A stretch of 64,000 bases of DNA, from NCBI GenBank assembly GCA_007026445.1, contig VDMD01000094.1, positions 1 through 64,000 on the forward strand, read 5' to 3'. The translations under genes were made by a program, and so were the position numbers. This document shows, one piece after another, positions 29,926-39,533 of this stretch; position 1 is the first letter of the stretch, and the number at the start of each line of letters is the position of its first letter. Below the pieces are notes generated by a model. That model was not told the DNA's origin. It saw only the letters and a list, made by a program, of their open reading frames with translations, and did no database searches. The stretch comes from Schizophyllum amplum (lineage: Eukaryota > Basidiomycota > Agaricomycetes > Agaricales > Schizophyllaceae).

Positions 29926-31107
29926 ATGAACGTCCAAAGCTTTCCGGCCCCCGACTACTTTTTGCCGCTGATCCCAGAGTCAGTCGCCATTTATCATCCA
30001 GTACAAACGCTTTCTTTCTTTCTGAGTTTCCCCAAGTACGATCAGACGGCCGACGGTGCTTACGGCGTCAACCACCGCGTTGTCCTCGACGCTTGCTGCA
30101 TCGTCGCGCAAAACACGCCCGGGTTTCTGTCGACGACCTCCGATCCTGCGCAGCGCGTAGACCGACAAACTGAGGCTCTTGTTGGTGCTGCCTATCATTA
30201 CTTCGTCGTCGACTCCAACCACAACTTGTGCAATGATCAGAACTATCGCCTCGTCTCCTGCTTTCGAGATTGGACATTTCCAGCCAACATTCCCGCACAC
30301 TGGTCACACGCCAAGGTTCTTCGAGCGCGATTTTCAACGGCTAGTGACGGGAAGATGTCTGAACTCGTCAAGGACGACGATCAAGCCTGCATTGTCACGG
30401 GATACCTCGAGAACAGTGCGTTGCTATGAGCTCGATGGTCAACTGTATCCTCACCAACGTCCTTAGGTGGTGCCTGTGGAAATGCTCACCTGGTACCGAG
30501 GGAGGAGGGGGACTGGTTCGCCAATAACAGCATGAATCATTACAATCACAGATACCTGCGAAGCAACCCTCAAGACCCAGCCAATGGCTTATGTCTTCGG
30601 CGAGACTTGCATGCCTCCATGGATCGAAAAGCCGTCGTGTTCGTTCCAGCACACGACCAGTCCTGCTTCGTCGCCTACTTCATCTCGGACTCGGCTGTGG
30701 ACCTCCCCACATATTTCCACGCGAGACGCATCAAGCTGTCAGACCGTGTGGCGCCTCAGTTCTTATATGCTCGCTTCGCGTACAATGTCTTTGATCAGAT
30801 TCCTTCGGTTCTGCGCCGACTGCCGTCGCCGTCGCGGAGCACTCCAAGCGAGTTCCCGGAGGGGGATGAGAACGGTACGCGATTGCGCATACTACTTGAT
30901 CCCACATGCCATGTTCACTGCCTGATAACAGGGGTTTTTGACAGCACTCTTTTGCCATGGGTGCAAAAACTGGAGGACCTGAAAGCGGACTGGCTGGCGA
31001 AGCACCCAAACATTCGGCAAACTTCGGCGGACGACGAGAACCCAGCGGAAGGCAGCGCGAAACATCGTTCGGATGTGCCCGTTTACTCTGCAGAGACGAC
31101 CCTGTAG
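29926..31107 (+). CDS. HNH-endonuclease-domain protein (copy B, intact)
   Basis: Two exons, 29926-30415 and 30467-31107, give 376 residues. The start MNVQSFPAPDYFLPLIPESV leads to FPKYDQTADGAYGVNHRVVL. The nuclease core spans the 51-nt intron: CIVTGYLENS|GACGNAHLVPRE, then NNSMNHYNHRYL and LRRDLHASMDRKAVVF, giving the H..N..H arrangement (AHLVPR, N, DLH) of the HNH domain widespread in agaricomycete genomes. The C-terminal half (DLPTYFHARRIKLSDRV and DLKADWLAKHPNIRQTS) is conserved with copy A. The frame upstream of the ATG remains open and homologous (YPLLD), so the N-terminus is shorter than in copy A. A role in DNA cutting is inferred from the family only. Confidence 0.75.
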
Positions 31108-31439
31108 CTGAGGAATCGAGGTCTGCGGCGCTCTATGCACCCCGGTCGGCACGCCATCGAGAGAGTTATTTCTTGACGCATATCGAACGCCAACGATGGC
31201 CAAAAGTCAACTCATATTTCACTTGAAGTAGGTCGCGCGTGGGCGTATTTCCTGGACACGTTACTTGTGCATGTACTTTGTCGTACTGGCGGCAAAAGGG
31301 GCTTAGTCGAAATATCAGTGACATTGCGTGCACCGGCCTCGTTGCGTGTCGGAGCGACCTGCACCTCAAGTGGCCTTCATCAGCGTGTTGACGCCGTGAC
31401 GCGATGCGCTCTGTTCTCCTTGGGCATTGGACTCAATTG

Positions 31440-31740
31440 CCGATCGGTCTGTGTTCACTGCTCTTGACCCTACACGTCCCGTTCGTCCCAGGTTTCACCA
31501 GGATATACCGCCCAAATTCCATCCACGTCCCTTTCCTCATCTTCCCCCAGTACGAAGAGACGGGTGATCAATGTTTAAGACCTGAACCATCGTGTCGCCC
31601 TTGCGAAACATGTCCGGATTTCTCTCGACCACCCCCAATCCCGTGCAACACATAGACCCGGGAATTGCCATTTTTTCGGTACTGCCTACTTCACTTCGTC
31701 AACTCAGATAACGACAACGATAAAAGGACGAAAGGGTATG
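31440..31740 (+). pseudogene. Relic of a third HNH gene
   Basis: Short matches to the HNH proteins appear in several frames. FLIFPQYEETGDQ corresponds to FLSFPKYDQTADG, MSGFLSTTPNPVQHIDPGIA corresponds to MPGFLSTTPKPAQRVDPGTD, and a further shift leads to sequence matching VNSDNDND. Only the N-terminal part of the gene is left, with at least two frameshifts. It ends where the FunK1 upstream sequence begins. Confidence 0.7.
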
Positions 31741-31871
31741 CAAAAATATATAGGTCAGTAGTCGTACGCATATTATGCATCCTCCTCCTGACCATTATCA
31801 TCTTCCTTAGCTGGACCTACTCGCGGACGAATCCACGCATCCTCCTCCAGACATCCTCGCATTTCCCGGCA

Positions 31872-32520
31872 ATGCTGAACGATTGGGACCTCGCTGAAAC
31901 CGACGTCCGCCGTGATGTTAAGCTCTCGCCGCCTCCCTTGAACTCCCGACCACCGCCTGGCACGCTCGAGTCTCTTGATGCATCCACACCTCCCACACGT
32001 TCCGCCCTCGTGCACTTCACACGCCCCTTACACATCATCCCCTTCGCCGACATCGATCTCCTCAATGCCGTCCGCTGCGGCGAAGTTCGGCACCACCTCT
32101 ACCGCCACGACCTCGAGGCGTTCATCTGGATCTTTGTTTGGGTGGGATACTGCTACGACGGCGAGAAGAAGCTTGACGACACTGGAATGAATCCCAGTCT
32201 CAAGACTTGGAGTACAGGTACCTAACTACGCGGCGTGCCGCGAGAAGAAAGCTGATTTCGCCAGGAGGCCTCCGCAGCCTCCTACGGTGTCCTGGCAGTC
32301 GGAGCTTCGCTTCGTGAAGCTACTGTTGAGGAAATTGACGGACGCACTCAACCGCAGAGATGCCACACTTGAATATGCGGAGCTCGCTGGGGAGAAGGTA
32401 CCGATGGAGATTGATGAACCTAGGCGTGTCTGGAGGGAGCATTGGGAGAACATTCGGCTCTTCGTGAACGAATATGGTGGATTGGATTATTTGCCGGCTC
32501 TGATCCCCAGCGATGTGTAG
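31872..32520 (+). pseudogene. FunK1-type kinase C-lobe fragment, frameshifted
   Basis: The copy starts MLNDWDLAETDVRRDVKLSP and keeps RPLHIIPFADIDLLNA and HLYRHDLEAFIWIFVWVGYC. A small insertion near 32215-32230 (ACAGGTACCTAACTACGCGG against ACAGGTTCTTATGCGG in the 23695 copy) brings a stop after WSTGT. The remainder reads YAACREKKADFARR to LPALIPSDV in another frame, ending at 32520. No 45-60 nt intron can restore the frame. The 23695 and 31872 copies share their tail type, distinct from the 26333/27706 pair. Its end lies 3 nt from the convergent DNA glycosylase gene. Confidence 0.72.
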
Positions 32521-32523
32521 ACA

Positions 32524-34309
32524 CTATTCTGCTGGATGAGCGTCGTGCGTCTCCTCCGCCTTGACTTCGATCTTTACCACCGTGTCCTCGGTCTTGACTT
32601 CCTTGAGCTCGTCCATGTCCGCCTTAAACTCGACCACGGTGCCTGCATCGAACTCGGTCTGGATTTGGCAAGTAATTTGAGGTGCGGCGAGCTCCCCCTT
32701 GACCGGAAAAGGCTTGAGGTCTTTCGTCATCGACAACAGACCAGACAAGGCCGATGCCGTCGGGAGCCGAGGCGGCACCGCAGTCAGACGCGCCGTGTCA
32801 ACAACCAAGTAGTTGCTCGTATCCAGGTGACCGGCTTTGTGCGCGTCGACACGCGCTTTCAAGTCGCTGAAGACACGTATCTTGTCCTCCATCTGAAGAC
32901 GGGTTGGACCGGTGACCAGAGCGAAGCACTTAACTAACCTTGTAGTTCGCGACGCGCCCGGACGTTGAGCCCATGATGAAGAACAATGTTTCGCGAATCT
33001 GGCCGACAGCTAGTGTCGAGAAATATTCTGTCAGTCTAGTCTGATTGCAGATATGCGCCACCCTTACCATCCGCGTGAACGATCTTATATGGCTCGAGGC
33101 CGTATCTAGGAGGTCCACCCTTGCGCTTTGCCATACGCGTCGGAGCTGGCTTCGTCAGGAGCTGAGAGTCTTTCGGGACGACGTGCGACTGAGGAGCAAC
33201 GGTTGAATGGTCATCCACACTTCACCTGAGATGGACGCACCTTGATGACCGCTTCGTACATGATATCTGCGATTTCGTTCCCGACGTAGCACACTATACG
33301 AGGTCGGTGACGCGCAGCCTTGCTCAGGACTGCTGCCGCGCCGGCACGCTTTTCGGTCATTGAGAGTTCGTTCGCCTGACAGGAGCGTCAGCATGCGCGG
33401 GCAGGATGAAAGATGAGATGCATACCTGATTGGTCGGTCGAGAGACTAAGTTTGTCTGGAGGTGCCTTGAGTTCAGCATCTATGTGTGGGGGCGGCGCGT
33501 ACCAAGCCTAGACAGAATCGCTCGGGCATGGTGCCATCCTCCGAGGGATGTAACGCTTTCTCAGCAGTCGTTAATCCTACTCAATCATCAGTACGTGCTC
33601 AAAAATACTGGAGGGACAGAGAGGCTCCCAAGAAAGGAAGAGCACGCACCCGAGCCATGGAGCGCTCGCCAAAATCCGTTCGTAGGGTTGCCAAAGTGAT
33701 GCCCGGTCTCGGCAGACATCTCCCCAGGGCTGTGGAAGGGAACAAGTATTGATGGGATGACAACTAGACACACAAGCAGGTCGCGTACTTGAACCCGCAG
33801 AATAGGACTGCATCCCAACGTCAGCATACACGACCAGACAAAGACGACACGGGCAGCGCACCATCCAGTTCGTCCCTTATGTGGTCCGGCAGCGGAGACA
33901 GGTGCTCATATGTCTCTGGCGGCGCATAGCCTCCCTTCTGCTTCTTCACTGGCGACGCCGACTGCTTCCTCACCGGAAACCCCGAGCCATCTTCCTTCTT
34001 GACGCGCTTGCGCGGGGACTTCGAGGGAGACCGCGAGTCCAACAACGACCGAGATGCTGAGACCTCATCCTCTTCCTTCACTTTCCTCTTCCTAGGTGAG
34101 GACTTCGGCGCATAAGATGATCCGCCTTCGCTTTCGTCGTCGGAGACCATGTCGCTCGCCAGCCATCGCCGCGGGGCGGGTTTACGAGGTGAGCGTCGCG
34201 GTGAGGGCATCACCTGCGTGTTTTCGTAGGCAAATGAAGCAAGACTTGCGCGTAGCTTCGACTCTGGCGACTCAACTTTGGGTTGAGGAGCGCTATCTGG
34301 GAATAACAT
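32524..34309 (-). CDS. G/T(U)-mismatch DNA glycosylase (MUG/TDG family)
   Basis: Nine exons (34309-33862, 33807-33789, 33729-33650, 33576-33503, 33455-33426, 33375-33241, 33188-33068, 33009-32939, 32892-32524) hold one frame of 448 residues. The catalytic motif VLFCGFNPG is assembled from two small exons, followed by GHHFGNPTNGFW, GLTNLVSRPTNQ, PRIVCYVGNEI and MGSTSGRV. These are the MUG/TDG signatures, including the Asn of the NPG motif. The enzyme removes uracil or thymine from mismatches with G in base excision repair. The N-terminal 150 residues are Ser/Pro/Lys-rich (PSPRRSPRKPAPRRW) and probably bind DNA or target the nucleus, as in eukaryotic TDG. The tail after the domain is acidic. 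No frame damage. Confidence 0.88.
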
Positions 34310-34380
34310 GGTGGCGGATGCAACGAACTACCCCATGGCACGATTGAAGCGATCGAACATCGGTAGGTCGGGCCGGACCC

Positions 34381-34899
34381 ATTCACTACAGGCGGACGGG
34401 AATATGTCGTTGGACATACTGTTAGTCATTTTTGTAACCATATATACTAAGTTACTGCTGCAAAACTAAGTCAATATCGCATGTGAAGAATAATGTTTGT
34501 CTTCTGAGAAACATCAGGTTTGACCTCCGGACATATGTCACGTATCCCGGCCGTCAAAGGCTTCGGGATATCTTATCTTCGCCCACGGGCATACGTCAGC
34601 GATAACCACGGATATTTTCAATGTATGACCAGATTCCCATTGTTCTTCCGGTCATACATTGAAAATATCCGTGGTTATCGCTGACGTATGCCCGTGGGCG
34701 AAGATAAGATATCCCGAAGCCTTTGACGGCCGGGATACGTGACATATGTCCGGAGGTCAAACCTTATGTTTCTCAGAAGACAAACATTATTCTTCACATG
34801 CTATATTGACTTAGTTTTGCAGCAGTAATTTAGTATATATGGTTACAAAAATGACTAACAGTATGTCCAACGACATATTCCCGTCCGCCTGTAGTGATT
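34381..34899. mobile_element. Palindromic CACTA-like MITE
   Basis: The element is 34384-34896 (513 bp). Two 247-bp arms (34384-34630 and 34650-34896) are reverse complements with only a few mismatches, around a 19-nt centre. The ends read CACTACAGGCGG and CCGCCTGTAGTG, and the flanks are ATT on both sides (34381-34383, 34897-34899). Ends starting CACTA with a 3-bp target duplication are the known marks of the CACTA/EnSpm superfamily. There is no coding capacity. The near-identity of the arms suggests recent formation or strong self-templating. It lies between the glycosylase and URC1-like genes, outside both coding regions. Confidence 0.88.
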
Positions 34900-35045
34900 G
34901 TTGACCCGAAATGGAATGGCATTGTTCTTTCATCACCAAACAGACAAGGCAACAGTAAGGTTCTCTATATATTCTGGTCCTGGCCAATGCTTGCCTAGTC
35001 TATATCACACTAACGCAGTATGTACATTACACATGTACCTTCCAC

Positions 35046-35564
35046 CTAATGCTCCGTCTCCTCCCATGTCCTCCCAACAGTCTTCGCCAAATCCGCCTCG
35101 GTAATCTTCTTACCTGAGCTGAAGTACCCAGCAGCAATCTTCGCGTCAATCTCCACTCGAGAGTCAGGCGGGATGAGGTGGTCGGGCAGGTCGTAGCGCA
35201 TGCGTATGGGAATCCCGCTCCCCACGATCGCGTCGTATTTCCTGGTTGGTGGTCGTGTTAGCCACCACGTCCTCTTATCTTAGCCAGTTTGCCCATCAGT
35301 CGTCACCGCTTTTTGGCACCCAGACACGCCTCGAGCCAGCACCGACGAAACGGACACTCGTTAACAGCACTAAAAACAACCACTCACATATCACTCATCG
35401 ACACCATCCGGTCGATCTTCTTGATCCCCAGCCAGTGCAGCACGTCCGGCATGAGCGCCTGGAACCGCATGTCCTTCACGCCCGCGATCCGCTCGGTGCT
35501 CGTAAAATACCTGTCCGCGCTGTCCCCGCCGCGCTTGCGCAGGTTATACACGAGGTACTTGGTT

Positions 35565-35599
<35 letters not shown>

Positions 35600-37150
35600 G
35601 ACGACAACGCCGACGCCGCCTGACAGAATCGTCAATCACCTCGGAGACACACATCAGAGACAGCTTGGGCGCACCTCCTTGTGCACCGCGGATGCACTCT
35701 TCGATGGCGTATGTGAGGTAGGGCTTGCAGGTGCATATGTCGGAGCCAAAGACGTCTGAGCCGTTACCTGTGATGTCGGGTCAGTACAAGGGGATCACAG
35801 CACGTTTCATCACAAGAAAGACTTCGAAATAAGAGCAAGACTCACATTCGTCATGCACGCGAAGTGTAAGCTCCTTCGTCTCGTCGGACATGTACTCAGG
35901 GGGGCCAACTGCGAGGTAAGATGGTGAGAGGGCGTGCGAAAAAGCAAGGTGACAGAAACGCGCGGAATGGAATACAGGAGACGCACAGATGTAGACCGTA
36001 AGGTTGCCTATGGGCGGCAAAAATACCTTGACATCGGGCCTAGTGATCAACTCGGGATACATGCCGCCCGTCTCTTCAAAGAGCGCACGTCGCAGCAATC
36101 GCTCCGAGCTACAAATGTATCAGCATCTTGGCTGGTGGATTTGTGGCGCACCAGATACGCGGTGTGGCCCACAAGGCAAATACGCACATCCCAAATCGCT
36201 CCGCCACCCCAGGAAGATACCATACCGGCTCGACCGCAGCCTTGCTGACGCAGACCTCAACGCCGCTGTCCATCGTGCTCTCCGCACCATTGGCATCCAC
36301 CATCGGCCGACTCTTCAGCACGATCTTGCCATCCACCAACAAATCCCCCCGCCGCACCGCCTCATCCAGCTCCCCCAGCTTGATATGCGCGCGCGTCACC
36401 GCGATGCTGGGCCGCACGTCCAAGCCCGCGTCCACCTCGTGGCGAAACGCCGTGGGAACGACGTGCCCCCACGGGTCGAGGGAAACAATCTTGGACGGGT
36501 CGGCCCACGCGGGGTTGAAGGGGATGTCGACCGGGGGCTGCGTGTGCGTGTAGTCGGGTTTGTGCGTGGGTGAGAGGGCGCCCATGGCGAGGGATAGTGC
36601 GCGGTAAAGCGAGTAGGAGCCGGAGTGCGCGCCGAGGGCGTTGCGGCGCTTGATGGAGGTGAGGTGTCGGGAGCAGACGACGGGGCCGCGCGAGGTGGCA
36701 TCGGGGGCGCCCCAAGCAAGACGCGTGGGGGCGATGCCGTGCTGGTCGGGGTAGGCTGTTGGTTGATGTCAGTAGGGTTGCTGAGACGGAAGACTGGATG
36801 ATAACTTACTGGTCACAAGCACTCGTCCAGAATAGAGACGCTTCTCGCGCTCCTTGTCGGTGAGAGTGGAGACGTCGATGAGATCGCAAGAAGTATGCGG
36901 CGAAAATGCCAAAGAGCTACTCAAAGGTGCATTTGTGGGCGAGTTGGCGCTGACGCTGCTACTGCGACAGAGGGGCGATGAGGGGGAGGTCACTCTCAAC
37001 GGTTCCTTGCTTATCACGTCGACCTTCATACAAGGTGAGTCGCACATTCACAGATGTAGCAAAGTGTCCCACCTTGTCCTGCAGGACTTGCTGCGCTACA
37101 CGAAGCGCCTCGAGCTGACAGAGTATCTGTGTGAGCACGGCATCCGACAT
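35046..37150 (-). CDS. URC1: GTP cyclohydrolase II-like uracil catabolism protein (URC1 type)
   Basis: The first exon is 37150-37073 (MSDAVLTQILCQLEALRVAQ), the second starts at 37023, and several further exons run to the TAG at 35048-35046. Visible blocks are NALGAHSGSYSLYRALSLAM, a central DPWGHVVPTAF, SKAAVEPVWYLPGVAERFG and GGMYPELITRPDVKVFLPP. Next come TLRVHDEC with NGSDVFGSDICTC and YFRKEGRALGEVTKYLVYN, the GTP-cyclohydrolase-II-like core. The long N-terminal extension and the LPDVLHWLGIKKIDRM-type end fit the fungal URC1 proteins of the uracil-degradation (URC) pathway rather than RIB1 of riboflavin synthesis. A nearby NCS1 permease supports a pyrimidine link. Divergent from the HIRIP3-like gene. 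Confidence 0.72.
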
Positions 37151-37499
37151 GACGGGAAGGGGAAAAGGAGAGAGGAACCAGTCGCACCTCTTTGAGGCAT
37201 TTAACGAGCTGCGAGTGGTATCGCTGCCGAGATGCCAGCGATACTTACAGTCGAACGTTTGCGATAACGAGTTAGTAGCGGCTCCCGCCACCGTGTACTC
37301 GCCAGTGCCGGTGCTCGGCGCGTGCGTCAAAACAGCGAATGTATCTCCGAGTACGAAGCGAGGAACGTGCTCAGGGCTATACGTTCTTCGGAGACTCTGG
37401 AAGAAATAGCACCTGGCGCCTGGCCTGTTCGTTCCACCTCGATAGGCATATTTACTGTACTTACGGCGCGCGTGAGCGCAGGAAGACAAACTAAACGCG

Positions 37500-37507
37500 T
37501 GACGTCA
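37500..37507. promoter_or_regulatory. TGACGTCA palindrome (CRE/ATF-type site)
   Basis: A perfect TGACGTCA lies 38 nt before the ATG at 37545, in the promoter shared with URC1. bZIP proteins of the ATF/CREB type bind this sequence; use here is inferred. Confidence 0.5.
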
Positions 37508-37544
37508 CCGTGACGCGACGCGTCTGTTGACTGCCACCATCATC

Positions 37545-39224
37545 ATGTCCGACCTCCCAGCGCTGCACGACCTCACAGCCGCCGCGCGCGAAATCGTACG
37601 CAAAGCCAAGGCGGAGGACAGGCTGCAGTAAGCCTGGTTTTGACTGCCAGAGACACAATGCTAACGCCTGGCACAGCGAGATAACTCCCTTGAGCGTGCG
37701 ACGCGAGATCGAGAAGCAATTCGGCCTGGAGGAGAAGGCCATCGACAATTCAGAGTACAAATCTCCTGTTATGAAGGCGGTAAAGGAGGCTGTTGTGCGT
37801 GCCCATATGAACTTATGCTGGCAACATCTTGACCGTTGCACAGCGTGAAGACAAACCAGAGGTCGAGCGTGCACTCACGCCTACTGCCAAAGCCGCATCC
37901 AAACCCCGATCCCAGACTACAAAAGGAAGGGGCAAGAAACGCAAGTCCGAAGAGGCTGCTCTATCCGACGATGATGCGGACGAGGAGGTGCAAAAACCCC
38001 GTTCTAAAGCCGTCCGCAAGCAGAGCAGCAAGCAGTTCAAGTCGAGGGTGCGTGCGTGCGCTTATTTATGAGCCCGTATACTCAAAATGTATTGGCAGGA
38101 GACGATAGATGACTCCTCGGACATCGAGCCCGCGCCACCCTCTAGTCGGACGGCTGTCGCAAATGGTGACATGAAGGAGAACCAGACTGCGAAGTCCACG
38201 AAGAAGCGGAAGTCAACTGCCGGCACGGAAGCGAAGCCATCGAAGACCGCGAAGACTGAACACTCAGAAGAACCTGAGGAGCAGGCGTCCAAGGACGATG
38301 ATGTATGTGTGCATGCATTCGGGATCTGCACTACACAAGCTCATCCACGACTAGAAGAGTGACTCTGAGATGTCTGTGCTCATTGATGAGCCTCCAAAAC
38401 GCGCACGCAAGTCGAGCACAAAAGAGAAGGGCAAGGGCGCTACCAAAGCCTCTAAACCGCGAAAGTCCGCAGGCGAATTGAGCAAGGACGAGGAAACTAT
38501 CAAGAGGCTGAAGGTGTGTTCCCGTCTTCGCTTGCTTGAATCCTAAGTAAACATCTGCTTGCGCATCGTTCGTTCTTGCGCGTCTCCCTTTCTCCCGTTC
38601 ATCTGCAATCTCTAATATCCTTGTCTTGAGCGCCTCTAACCATCCCCAGAGCTTCGTCGTCGCCTGCGGCGTGCGCAAAGTGTGGTCCAAGGTCTTCAAG
38701 GACGCCGACAAACCCTCCGACCAAATTCGCATCCTGCGCAAGATGCTCGCCGACCTCGGCATGTCGGGCCGCCTCAGCATGGAGCAGGCGCGCGCGATCA
38801 AGGAGCAAAGGGAGTTGGCGCAGGAGCTGGGTACGTGACGTTGGGATACTGGCTCTTCACCTTGCCATAACGTGCTCCTCTCCGGTCTCTGATCTCCAGC
38901 CCATACTCCGCTGCCCAAACTTACTACTTTCCGTTTCTCGTAACTTCTCGTTTACCCTACAACGTCGCTGACTATCTCTCAGAGGACGTGCAACAATTCG
39001 CGGCAAAGGTCGCGGGCCGCTCGTCGCGCTCCGCGGCGAAGAAGGCCAAGGAGGCGGAGGCGGACAGCGACGACGAGAAAATCGTCAGCGACGAGGAGGC
39101 TGCGCCGAGGGTGAGCACCAATGAATGCGCTTGCTTGATTCGTCGTGTACTCAGACTAAGTCTCCAGCGCAACGCACATCGGAGTATCATGGCCTTCCTC
39201 GCCGACCAGAGCGATAGCGAGTGA
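37545..39224 (+). CDS. HIRIP3-like histone-chaperone protein with DEK_C-like N-terminus
   Basis: The gene has about seven exons. It starts MSDLPALHDLTAAAREIVRK, and ITPLSVRREIEKQFGLEEKA follows as a DEK_C-like helical fold. The middle is long, lysine-rich and acidic-patch-rich (KGRGKKRKSEEAALSDDDAD), as expected for a nuclear chromatin protein. A conserved C-terminal block reads RLKSFVVACGVRKVWSKVFK and then ILRKMLADLGMSGRLSMEQA, with the pattern of human HIRIP3 (ACGVR followed by a helix with LGM.G..S). HIRIP3 relatives bind H2A-H2B. The end MAFLADQSDSE is acidic. Exon ends between the repeats are approximate. Confidence 0.68.
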
Positions 39225-39533
39225 TCATGGCGGCGGATCGAACGGGACAGAGGGGAGGTTTTGATGGGAAAGGGAAGTTTTCTTGCGTGTTCTGTTCTAC
39301 GGACTCTACTTACAGATACAAAGACTTGCTTAAAACTGTGGCGTGACATTCGTACACGCCCCTTTTGAAAGTACATGGGGCAAGCTACTCTTCGTTGCAA
39401 CCGACGAACATTGTGATCCATATCGAGTTGAGCACAGCGCGCCACAATACATACTACCCAGATGTACATCGAACATGCTCCCCCAATCAACCTGTACTTA
39501 CAACCTCTACCTCTCTGAGTACACGCTAGCGCA
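39225..39533. other. Convergent intergenic region
   Basis: 309 nt between the stop codons of the HIRIP3-like gene (+) and the NCS1 permease (-). Nothing else was seen. Confidence 0.5.

Noticed and set aside
32200..32290. Intron that would repair the FunK1 copy at 31872
   Set aside because: The only intron-sized GT..AG pair (47 nt) joins the wrong frame, so the shift is real.
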